Below, one piece after another: positions 1 through 7,535 of a stretch of DNA of 36,635 nucleotides. Both the position numbers and the translations under genes were made by a program. The DNA is from Lachnospiraceae bacterium (GTDB lineage: Bacteria > Bacillota > Clostridia > Lachnospirales > Lachnospiraceae), in contig JAILKC010000180.1 in the NCBI GenBank assembly GCA_024694055.1, positions 1 to 36,635 on the forward strand, read 5' to 3'. Position 1 is the first letter of the stretch. Each line of letters starts with the position of its first letter. The notes below the pieces were generated by a model. The model had not been told where the DNA came from. It ran no database searches and was given only the letters and a program-made list of their open reading frames with translations.

Positions 1-2259
1 TGCTCCTGCTATGGATGTACCGTTCGAAGAATTCTTGTCATTATTCTCATACCACTGATAAGAAAGTGTGTACCCGGTTGTTGTTGCTGCGGAAGCCACA
101 ATCCTGAGTGTATTGCCGGTATCACCATATGTAAGACTTAACGATTCAGCAGGCTGTGTAGTGATCGTCGGAGCATCTGCATTGATAAGCTCCCATTGCG
201 CATACAAAGTAACAGGTGAAGTCAGCTTAACCCTCTCTCTGTCGGCATAAGATGTGCCATCACCACCGGTTTGTGTATTCCAACCTGTAAATCTGTGTCC
301 TGCATATATGAAACTGTTTGCAGAAAGGGCCGTTTCAGTATTATCCAGAACATTCTGTGTGAATGATGTTGAATTGCCATCATTTGACATGAATGTGATT
401 GTCTGCCAATTCTCAACCCACTTTGCATAGAGAGTTATATTGGAGGTGACGGTGTCAGTATCAAATCTCCACTTATTAATATGGGAACTTTCCTTATACC
501 ATCCGTCAAATACATATCCCGTAGCCGAAGGCGCTGTGGGCTCGGCAATCTTGTCGCCTCTCTGTTTGCCTGTGATGGTGGCAGGCGCCGTTCCATGTCC
601 GCATGCGTCGAATGTTACTGAATAGACGCTGCTATATGCAGTATTGGAAATGGCAAGTTCATCCGAAGTGTATATGTTGACAGTATCGTCATTATATACA
701 TACCACAGAGTGTCATTGCGAAGATTAAAGTAATAAACACTGCTTTGGTATCTGGAATAACCACCCAAGAAAAGTTCTGTATCAAAATTATTACTGTCAT
801 CATCATAATTGGTAACATCCACAAGATAGTACTTGCCATCATCCATGCGAACGTTGTTCCACATATGATTGCCCAAAGATTTTCCGTTCTGCCCTAACGT
901 ACCACTTACAATATACGCACCCACCCTGGAATCAGAGAAAGTTGACAGATCACAGAGCCATTTAAATGCTTTTGAATAGCCTTCACATACTACCTTGGTC
1001 TCGTCTACGCCATCGAATACCCATATTACCTGCCATGGATTGCCGTAATTACCGGTAGGACTGGCAGAATAATTATATGACACATTGTCACATATCCAGT
1101 CTCTGTAATAAACGAGTTTGCCATAGTCGGTCAATGAAGATGCCTCAGCCACCACCTGGTTGGCATTACCGATCGTTGTAGATACTTTTGAAGTTATCTG
1201 CGTATCTACTTTGGTAGTATTCGGCTGATTATTTTCAGCATAGTCAGCTGATACCTTAAAAGTAATGTTAATGTTTCGATCCTCATTTGCGCTGATACTC
1301 GATGAGCTGTACGAGCATGCAATGGTCGTCGTATATGAAATAGACTTACCTTTATCATACCAATACAGATCATAAGGGCAGTCAATCAGCAATGCATCCA
1401 AGATCGTATCCATATCATAAGAAAATTTATTCTGAAAAGCAGCCTGTCCCTCACTGGTTGTAGGATCATATCCCAACTCTTGTGCAGTATATGTCATCTT
1501 TCCGTTATTAAGATTCTTAACGGGTATGGAAAACTGAGAACTTGCCAGCGTTCCATCTGCAACACTCAAAATCTGATCCTTAAGTGAATTGTATACCACG
1601 AGATCATTACCAGTCAGATTCTTTGCTCTGTACCTGGGGACCGCTGCCATAGCAATAGACTTACCTTTTAGAAGGCCAGTAGTGGCCTCTACCTCAGTCT
1701 TATTCTCCTTTATCTGCTCTTCAAGTTCCCTATCAAGGAAGCCCTCCAACAGATCTTTATTATCAGGGAGTTTATCAGTATTCAGGCGTAAAGTAGCTTC
1801 AGTGGCATCCAATTCAAACACCTCTTCATCTGCTCCCTCGCCCTTATCGGTCAAGGCATCCTTATCTGTAGGATCCTTGTCCTCAGCACCCAAGATCTTA
1901 TCATTATCACCGGATGTCTTGTCAGTCGCATCATCCGTCTTACCTGAAGATGCATCTGCATCCTTCCCGGATTCATCTTCTGAACTCTCAGTTTCAGTGG
2001 AGGTTCCGTTCTCGCTTTCGCTAGACGAATTATCTCCTGCACCTGAACCGCCGGCAGAAGCGTCATTCTGTACTGTCGAAGTGTTCTCTTCGCCACTTCC
2101 GTTCTGAGAATTGTCCTCTCCGGTCTGTTCGCCTGTGCTCTCCTGCGAATTCTGAGTCGTGGTAGGCTCGGTCGCATATACCGTCGCAGTATTCGACAGC
2201 ATCATGGATGCGGCCAGCATAACAGTCATGATCCTTTTTGCCAAAGCTCTCTTCTTCAT
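1..2259 (-). CDS. Exported transglutaminase-like protein with InlB-type repeats (partial, C-terminus beyond window)
   Basis: The frame runs open from an ATG at 2257-2259, with AGAGG upstream, to the window edge, giving 753 residues without a stop. Residues 1-30 are a signal peptide (basic MKKRALAKR, hydrophobic core, cut near VYA-TEP). Residues 31-150 are a Ser/Thr/Asp/Glu/Gly-rich linker. A transglutaminase-core triad is visible: Cys425 in VCEGYSKAF, His465 in NHMWNNV and Asp481 in LVDVTN. From about 548 come two InlB/Listeria-Bacteroides-type repeats (GYVFDGWYKE and LYAKW; then HRFTGWNT and LYAQW), then an Ig-like domain starting near 695 that is cut off. In other Firmicutes such proteins act at the cell surface in cross-linking or peptide hydrolysis; the substrate here is unknown. 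A wall or membrane anchor may lie beyond the window. Confidence 0.85.
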   Translation of the reverse strand, partial: MKKRALAKRIMTVMLAASMMLSNTATVYATEPTTTQNSQESTGEQTGEDNSQNGSGEENTSTVQNDASAGGSGAGDNSSSESENGTSTETESSEDESGKDADASSGKTDDATDKTSGDNDKILGAEDKDPTDKDALTDKGEGADEEVFELDATEATLRLNTDKLPDNKDLLEGFLDRELEEQIKENKTEVEATTGLLKGKSIAMAAVPRYRAKNLTGNDLVVYNSLKDQILSVADGTLASSQFSIPVKNLNNGKMTYTAQELGYDPTTSEGQAAFQNKFSYDMDTILDALLIDCPYDLYWYDKGKSISYTTTIACSYSSSSISANEDRNINITFKVSADYAENNQPNTTKVDTQITSKVSTTIGNANQVVAEASSLTDYGKLVYYRDWICDNVSYNYSASPTGNYGNPWQVIWVFDGVDETKVVCEGYSKAFKWLCDLSTFSDSRVGAYIVSGTLGQNGKSLGNHMWNNVRMDDGKYYLVDVTNYDDDSNNFDTELFLGGYSRYQSSVYYFNLRNDTLWYVYNDDTVNIYTSDELAISNTAYSSVYSVTFDACGHGTAPATITGKQRGDKIAEPTAPSATGYVFDGWYKESSHINKWRFDTDTVTSNITLYAKWVENWQTITFMSNDGNSTSFTQNVLDNTETALSANSFIYAGHRFTGWNTQTGGDGTSYADRERVKLTSPVTLYAQWELINADAPTITTQPAESLSLTYGDTGNTLRIVASAATTTGYTLSYQWYENNDKNSSNGTSIAGA

Positions 2260-2379
2260 ACTATCCTCTTACTGTGCAAAACCTGTAGAAAAATTAACAC
2301 CAATCGGCACATACGGCCTGTCACCGGACATACCCATGCGCCTACTTATCCCAAATTATAATCCAACTACTCTATAATA

Positions 2380-2425
2380 CACGAGAAACGGCCGCTTGTC
2401 AAAACCGAAGCGGCCGTTTCTCGTG
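2380..2425. terminator. Perfect 18-bp inverted repeat, probable terminator
   Basis: The arms at 2380-2397 and 2408-2425 are exact reverse complements around a 10-nt loop. The repeat lies downstream of the ATPase gene and upstream of the transglutaminase gene. Neither side has a long T run: on the minus strand TATTATAG follows. Termination is therefore likely but not classical, and another structural role is possible. A TATAAT-like -10 occurs on the minus strand at 2356-2361 and could start the transglutaminase transcript, but no good -35 was found. Confidence 0.5.
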
Positions 2426-2493
2426 GGAATTTGACGTCCCTCAAAAATCATCTTTTGATTAATACCGGATAAGTAGTCCCTATATCCTCAGCA

Positions 2494-3534
2494 TTATTCT
2501 GTTTCACGCTCTTTTACAAAAACATCAAATCTCGGCAAGGTATATCGTATCACTCCATATGTGGATACATCAATAAGCCCTTTATCTCTAAGCCTTGCTC
2601 TGTATTGAGAAAACTCATTTTTCTTTTCTCCTGACAGCGCAAGCAATTCTTCTGTTGTGATCGAATCTTTTGTCACAATCAAAGACATATACCAACGATC
2701 TTTGGGCGATAGTTCTTTCCATATCTTTTCATATATATAATGGCTCAACGCCATATCTACATCCAAAAGCACTTCTTTTGTCATTTCATGGTTTTTCTCT
2801 TCCCACACGTATTTTCCAATCGCCTGATATGCAAAGGGATATCCTTTTGTCATAGCAGCCATCTCATATGCCTTCTCCTGAGTGATATTCAGGGTTTTAA
2901 TATATCTTTCAGCAATCTGTGTGCGGTTAAGGGGCTCCATATCATAATGAGGGGCTCTGTAAAGAAATGTCAGCACCTTGTCATCCTTTAGTTCGCGCAC
3001 ATTTTCATATAGACCTGCCATAAGTAAAAATATAGGCAGATCCTCCCGGATCATCATCTGTAAGCAACTGGCAAACTCTCTCATATATTGGTTGTTAGAG
3101 ACTTCGTCAATTGTAACAAGCAGTCTTTTACCTCTTTTTCTGATCTCTCTAAGGATAATCTCAAGCGCTGATTCAATATCTGCAACAGGGGATTTGGAGG
3201 ATAACTGTACTCCTATCCCGAATTTAGACAGATTAACGTTCGCATCAATAAACTTTGTCATATACTGCTTACTGTCATATAATTTCGATACCAGGCTCCC
3301 AATCATATCTCTTGTTGGATTCAATCGGATGATTATCCAATCTTCCGTATCCATTCTCTTCTCTATCGAAGTCATGGTCACCGTCTTACCGCTCCCGCGT
3401 GTACCTGACAACATAAAGCATTGGTTCTGGATCATTTCAGCCTGTAATTCCTCAACAATCTCATCAATCAGTATTCTTCTGTCTATGTATTGCGTTGGAA
3501 CTTTTCCAAAATTGAGTGTAAATGGATTCTGCAT
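2494..3534 (-). CDS. AAA+ ATPase with C-terminal winged helix (Orc1/Cdc6-like layout)
   Basis: A 346-residue protein. Walker A is GTRGSGKT (residues 44-51), Walker B is LLVTIDE (138-144), and a sensor-like strand FLLMAGLYENV follows near 168-178. Residues about 270-340 look like a winged-helix DNA-binding domain. The opening, NPFTLNFGKVPTQYIDR, fits the P-loop ATPase families (AAA_16/ATPase_2 type) that place an NTPase before a winged helix, as Orc1/Cdc6 does. The ATG at 3532-3534 has AAGGAA about 8 bases upstream, overlapping the last copy of a heptamer array. By eye the gene is more AT-rich than its neighbours, and it stands alone, which suggests transfer. The ATPase call is firm; a role in replication, defence or regulation is unknown. 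Confidence 0.85.
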   Translation of the reverse strand: MQNPFTLNFGKVPTQYIDRRILIDEIVEELQAEMIQNQCFMLSGTRGSGKTVTMTSIEKRMDTEDWIIIRLNPTRDMIGSLVSKLYDSKQYMTKFIDANVNLSKFGIGVQLSSKSPVADIESALEIILREIRKRGKRLLVTIDEVSNNQYMREFASCLQMMIREDLPIFLLMAGLYENVRELKDDKVLTFLYRAPHYDMEPLNRTQIAERYIKTLNITQEKAYEMAAMTKGYPFAYQAIGKYVWEEKNHEMTKEVLLDVDMALSHYIYEKIWKELSPKDRWYMSLIVTKDSITTEELLALSGEKKNEFSQYRARLRDKGLIDVSTYGVIRYTLPRFDVFVKERETE

Positions 3535-3547
3535 TTTTCTTATTCCT

Positions 3548-3642
3548 TATATACTTCTATATACTCTTCTTCTCTTTATATACCTCTATATACTTCTATA
3601 TACCTTTATATACTTTCAGAATTATTATATACTTCTATATAC
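3548..3642. repeat. Array of eight TATATAC heptamers, helically phased
   Basis: Exact TATATAC copies begin at 3548, 3558, 3577, 3587, 3597, 3607, 3626 and 3636, all in the same orientation (GTATATA on the coding strand of the ATPase). The spacings are 10, 19, 10, 10, 10, 19 and 10 bp, so the copies lie close to one face of the helix. The array ends about 14 bp before the ATPase start and must overlap its promoter or leader. It resembles an iteron or operator array. Binding by the adjacent ATPase is an inference. Confidence 0.85.
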
Positions 3643-3671
3643 TTCGGTGCAACCCCTTGCGGCCGTTGTTC

Positions 3672-4727
3672 TTACAGATCAGGGGTGATCAGCTTGTGTA
3701 CCCTTGCAGCTATGGCTTTGGCGCCGGCATCATTGATATGATAGTCATCAACGAGGTACTTATCCCTGTCATCCACTCCGATCGCGCCGTAATATATATC
3801 TATAAAACTGCCGCTTGCTGCCGCAGTTGCCTCGAGCTCGAAGGTGACATAGCCGTTTAACACGCCTTCTCCGATGTCATGCAGATCACCGTCCACGAAG
3901 AAGTCATCTATGGTCACGCCTCCTGCGGGCTGAGACAGGTATACCACTCTGATATGCGGATAAGCTCTTCTGATCGCCTCTATCGAAGATCTGACCGCGC
4001 CGTATATACAGGTGATATCTGTCACGCTCTCACTTCCGAGCGGCCTGTGATCCCTATAATCCTCGAGATTGTACATTATGAGCAATGTATCCACAGATGA
4101 CATGTCGGCGTTTTTAAGAGTATCTACTGCTGCCACGGCATGATCTGACATCTTGGTCGCCGCTGCTTCCGGTATGGAAAAATCGCCCGTCTCTATTGCC
4201 TTGGTTATCCACGGAAGGCTGACACCATCCTCCGGATCATCCTCCGAATACTCTGTATTAAGACATGTAATATATGATCCGTCTATCCCGCAGTTAATGA
4301 CACTGGCGTCATATTCCTCAGCAAGAGCCGTAGCAAGATTGTTATTAGGATAACCGTCGGCAAACGGGCTGTTGCCAAGTGTCATGATCGTAAAGACGCC
4401 ATCATCAGTCTTACCCTCTATCTCCTGTGAACTGAGCGGAACTATAAAGTCATTGGGTTCCGTGTCGAATTCGGTCGTCACCTCATTGGGATCGTAATCC
4501 GACTTCTGCCCCTTATTCCACTTATGTATCATGACCATTGCCGCAATGATCAGTATCAGGATCACTGCAAGCACTGCTATATGCGGAAGGAAATCCGTTA
4601 CATTATAAGAGGCTTTTCTTCCACGGCCTCTCTTTACAGGCTTTTTCGCTCCGGGAGGTCTTTTCCGGTTACTGCCGTTTCTTTTACGTACGTTATGTTC
4701 CTTGTCTGCAATATTATTATCTGTCAT
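3672..4727 (-). CDS. Membrane-anchored SGNH/GDSL-like hydrolase
   Basis: The chosen start is the ATG at 4725-4727 (MTDNNIADKE, 351 residues), which has AGAGAAG upstream. A TTG 13 codons earlier is in frame but has no ribosome site. A strongly basic cytoplasmic segment (KRPPGAKKPVKRGRGRK) precedes one membrane segment near residues 46-67, so the rest is extracellular. SGNH features are LGNSPFADG near 118, where GNS replaces GDS, and a C-terminal DDYHIND carrying the Asp and His of the DxxH block. The Ser-Asp-His set is therefore present although block I is atypical. It is the last gene of the surface cluster, after a methyltransferase. Removal or transfer of acyl groups on surface glycans is an inference. 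Confidence 0.7.
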   Translation of the reverse strand: MTDNNIADKEHNVRKRNGSNRKRPPGAKKPVKRGRGRKASYNVTDFLPHIAVLAVILILIIAAMVMIHKWNKGQKSDYDPNEVTTEFDTEPNDFIVPLSSQEIEGKTDDGVFTIMTLGNSPFADGYPNNNLATALAEEYDASVINCGIDGSYITCLNTEYSEDDPEDGVSLPWITKAIETGDFSIPEAAATKMSDHAVAAVDTLKNADMSSVDTLLIMYNLEDYRDHRPLGSESVTDITCIYGAVRSSIEAIRRAYPHIRVVYLSQPAGGVTIDDFFVDGDLHDIGEGVLNGYVTFELEATAAASGSFIDIYYGAIGVDDRDKYLVDDYHINDAGAKAIAARVHKLITPDL

Positions 4728-4778
4728 CTGTAACTTCTCTCTATACTTTCTTATTTTTTTATGCAAAAGAATCAGAAT

Positions 4779-5675
4779 TTATGCCTTCTCCTGTTTCCCT
4801 GTCCATCTTCCCGATGCGCCGCAAGGCAGTACAAGCCCCGATGTCGTCACCGGGAGTCCGATCTCTGAAGCTTCTATCTCGCCGCCGTACTTACGCCCTA
4901 TCGTAGCGCCAAGCATATATGAAAGTACCGCCGGTTGAAGTCCCGTTGTATATGAATTGATCAGGAAAAAGAGCGGATCATCGCTTAGTATACTCATCGT
5001 GAGTTCTATAAAAGGATAGATGCTTTCCTCTATCTTCCACATCTCACCCTTGGGTCCTCGCCCGTACGAGGGAGGATCCATGATGATCGCATCATATTTA
5101 TTGCCGCGTCTTATCTCACGCTCCACGAACTTCACGCAGTCATCCACAAGCCACCTGACAGGCCTGTCAGCAAGTCCTGAGCTTGCGGCATTCTCCTTGG
5201 CCCATCCGGTCATGCCCTTGGATGCATCCACATGCGTCACCTGTGCTCCCGCAGACAATGCAGCCACTGTAGCTCCGCCCGTATATGCAAAAAGATTTAA
5301 TACCTTTATCTGTCTTCCTTCATATCTTCCCGAAGCCGTCGCATCCTTTATAAGCCCTGAAAACCAGTCCCAGTTAACGGCCTGCTCGGGAAAAAGTCCG
5401 GTATGCTTAAATGAAAATGGTTTAAGATTAAATGTCAGATCTTTATATGATATCTGCCACTCATCGGGCAGACTGTGGAATTCCCACTCGCCTCCGCCTG
5501 CCTTGCTTCTGTGATAATGCCCATTGGGCTTCTTCCATCCCTGCGCACTCTTATCACTGCTCCATATGACCTGCGGATCCGGGCGCACCAATGTATATTC
5601 ACCCCAGCGTTCGAGTTTCTCACCGTCAGAGGTATCTATCACTTCATAATCTTTCCATCCGTCTGCTATCCACAT
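4779..5675 (-). CDS. Class I SAM-dependent methyltransferase (RlmI-like)
   Basis: A 298-residue protein of the Methyltrans_SAM group that includes RlmI/RlmL-type 23S rRNA methyltransferases. SAM-binding motif I is LNLFAYTGGATVAA (about 124-137), the acidic end of strand 2 is THVDASKG, and motif IV is DPPSYGRGPKGE (about 199). The N-terminal 90 residues replace the PUA domain of RlmI, and no catalytic Cys pair of the m5C type was identified, so the methylated position is uncertain. The start is an ATG at 5673-5675 with GGAGG upstream, only 3 nt after the previous gene's stop, so translation is probably coupled. A housekeeping RNA-modification gene inside a surface-glycan operon is unexpected. 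Confidence 0.85.
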   Translation of the reverse strand: MWIADGWKDYEVIDTSDGEKLERWGEYTLVRPDPQVIWSSDKSAQGWKKPNGHYHRSKAGGGEWEFHSLPDEWQISYKDLTFNLKPFSFKHTGLFPEQAVNWDWFSGLIKDATASGRYEGRQIKVLNLFAYTGGATVAALSAGAQVTHVDASKGMTGWAKENAASSGLADRPVRWLVDDCVKFVEREIRRGNKYDAIIMDPPSYGRGPKGEMWKIEESIYPFIELTMSILSDDPLFFLINSYTTGLQPAVLSYMLGATIGRKYGGEIEASEIGLPVTTSGLVLPCGASGRWTGKQEKA

Positions 5676-5678
5676 ACC

Positions 5679-6437
5679 TTATATATCCTCCGCAAAAGGA
5701 ACGCTTTTATTTCTGTATACCAGGAAATGCTCGGTCTCTCCGAAAAGTTCAAAGCCTTCCCCGGAAAGATCGCCTTCCAGTTCTTTTTCCTTATCTATTA
5801 TGCAGTAATGACAGTTATACTCCGTAGCCTGTATCGCCAGTTCGTCTGCCCGCATAACAGGTCTCATGTATTCGTCATACAGCGGATTGTCAAGTCTCTT
5901 CCATGTATCCACCATACTGTCCCGTCCGAAAGGCATCATGATCTCGGATGTGTACTGCCTCACATAATGTACAAGCTTCGGTGGAAAAGCTGCCCAGATT
6001 CGCTCTTTGCCCTCTTCAGGGCGCACCATGTCACAGAGTTCTATAAGTTCATCAGGCAGATGATATGCATTCTCTGCCACGGAAAAAGTAGCCCCTACAT
6101 AGCTGTATGTTCCGCTTATCGCAAGTATGACCGCCACAGCCGCCACACCCACTCTGGTGTGTGTTCCTATGGCGCGGGTCGCACTGTAAGCTATCACAAG
6201 CGTCATGGGAAGCAGCCACAGTATCCTGTAATATGTGCCTTCATCGAGCATATTGTAGGCCATATAGAAATAGGGTATGAAGAAAAGAGCCTGTATCACC
6301 GTCGGCACTATCACAAGCAACAGACGAAGATGCTTATCTTCCTCTGTAAACCACAGGTATAAAAGTGCCGCGATAAACATCAGGCAGTAATACCCGGTTC
6401 CGTTATATGCTTTGTAGATCTCAACAATCTCAGTCAT
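5679..6437 (-). CDS. Membrane protein, probable C-terminal half of a DUF6077-type protein
   Basis: The chosen start is the ATG at 6435-6437 (MTEIVEIYKAYNG), with AGGAAG at good spacing; the frame stays open 54 nt further upstream. The 252-residue product has about four membrane segments in its first 120 residues, including TYYRILWLLPM. A soluble domain of about 120 residues follows (PDELIELCDMV; HYCIIDKEKELEG) that resembles the extracytoplasmic end of polytopic glycosyltransferase-like proteins. It begins 10 nt after the stop of the preceding DUF6077 gene, in another frame. The two parts read naturally as one protein of about 610 residues, so this may be a subunit or the product of a frameshift. 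Function is unknown. Confidence 0.65.
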   Translation of the reverse strand: MTEIVEIYKAYNGTGYYCLMFIAALLYLWFTEEDKHLRLLLVIVPTVIQALFFIPYFYMAYNMLDEGTYYRILWLLPMTLVIAYSATRAIGTHTRVGVAAVAVILAISGTYSYVGATFSVAENAYHLPDELIELCDMVRPEEGKERIWAAFPPKLVHYVRQYTSEIMMPFGRDSMVDTWKRLDNPLYDEYMRPVMRADELAIQATEYNCHYCIIDKEKELEGDLSGEGFELFGETEHFLVYRNKSVPFAEDI

Positions 6438-6447
6438 ATATGTCTTC

Positions 6448-7518
6448 CTATATAAGCAGATACATTGCTCCGTACGCAACGAGCGGTACACAGGTGATCA
6501 TGAGCCTTAGCGCGATCTGAACATCCTTTTTGACAATGGCCATTATAAGCCCATACATGCCGATGAGCATGGCTATAAGGAACACACTTGATGTGGAGCA
6601 GAAAGCCGCTCCTATGCTTATCATAAAAAGTGTGATCCAGTATCCGAGTTCCGGTCTGTCTTCTTCTTCCCTGTCCACACCGTATATCGCAAGCAAAAGC
6701 CAGATCACTGACATGATCACAAGATTGGCAAGCATCGACTTGCCCTGCCATGTACGAGTTACCAAAAATGTGGCAGATGTATAGATGGATACATTGCCGA
6801 ATATATACAGTACATTGACGAATATCAAAAAGATAGGCAGACTCTTTTTTTCCCTGCCAAAAAGCAAAAGGCCGCAGTTGTAATATACAAAATATACAAG
6901 CGGTATCAGGAAAAGTCCGATGACCGAATGCGCAACAACAGTCGAATGAATGCCCGTAACTCTGGCAATGAATGCGATCCATATCGGTTCTGAAGCAAGC
7001 GCATGCCTTAAATCCATGCCGGTAGTCAGTCCCGTATAAGGCTTGATCCTATACAGCGTATCAGTCTCATTGGATAAGAGCGCTTCCACCACATAATATG
7101 CGTCATCCCCGTCAAAAGAAGCCATACAGACATACATGATCATCTGAAAGAGCACTAGCGCTGCTACAAATATCCAGAGGATCATCTCATCCTTTGTATA
7201 CTCTCTTTTTTCTTTCTTAACGGGCGCACCCTGTGCCTTCAGTCTATGGGCCTTAAAGTTGTACACTATAAGTCCTGCTGCCGCAAAGAAACATTCCACG
7301 CCGAGATACAGTCCTACAACAAGCGGAAAACCGTCGCCCTTAACGACTATCACCGGCACCGTAATAAGTTCAAATATCGCGATCGAGAATATGAAGCCCA
7401 TCACATACACTATGGTAGGGATGCGTCTCTCCGGCTCTATAAATGCGGCAGGCAAAAGCCCGATACAATATGGAATTGCTATAAGTATCACTGTCAAAGC
7501 GATGATACTGGTAACCAT
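6448..7518 (-). CDS. DUF6077-type polytopic membrane protein
   Basis: The start is the ATG at 7516-7518 (MVTSIIALTV) with AAAGGA upstream; a GTG seven codons earlier lacks a ribosome site. The 356-residue product has about nine or ten membrane helices. A loop carries FDGDDAYYVVEALLS near residue 135, then YTGLTTGMDLRHALASEPIW and a TRTWQGKSMLANL segment, which I recognise from the DUF6077 family of Lachnospiraceae. The acidic DGDD loop between helices resembles the first external loop of GT-C glycosyltransferases, so sugar transfer from a lipid carrier is possible but unproven. It lies directly after the MBOAT/SGNH pair, which supports a surface-polymer role. Confidence 0.75.
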   Translation of the reverse strand: MVTSIIALTVILIAIPYCIGLLPAAFIEPERRIPTIVYVMGFIFSIAIFELITVPVIVVKGDGFPLVVGLYLGVECFFAAAGLIVYNFKAHRLKAQGAPVKKEKREYTKDEMILWIFVAALVLFQMIMYVCMASFDGDDAYYVVEALLSNETDTLYRIKPYTGLTTGMDLRHALASEPIWIAFIARVTGIHSTVVAHSVIGLFLIPLVYFVYYNCGLLLFGREKKSLPIFLIFVNVLYIFGNVSIYTSATFLVTRTWQGKSMLANLVIMSVIWLLLAIYGVDREEEDRPELGYWITLFMISIGAAFCSTSSVFLIAMLIGMYGLIMAIVKKDVQIALRLMITCVPLVAYGAMYLLI

Positions 7519-7535
7519 ATATGTCCTTTCAATGA

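Noticed and set aside
1589-2107. Ser-rich plus-strand frame
   Set aside because: Antisense shadow of the acidic linker of the transglutaminase gene.
2260-2360. Possible riboswitch in the transglutaminase leader
   Set aside because: The GGTGACAGGCC stretch recalls parts of known aptamers, but no conserved cyclic-di-GMP or other riboswitch core could be matched.
3548-3642. CRISPR-like array
   Set aside because: Units are 7 bp with 3- or 12-bp gaps, far too short for repeats and spacers, and no cas genes are present.
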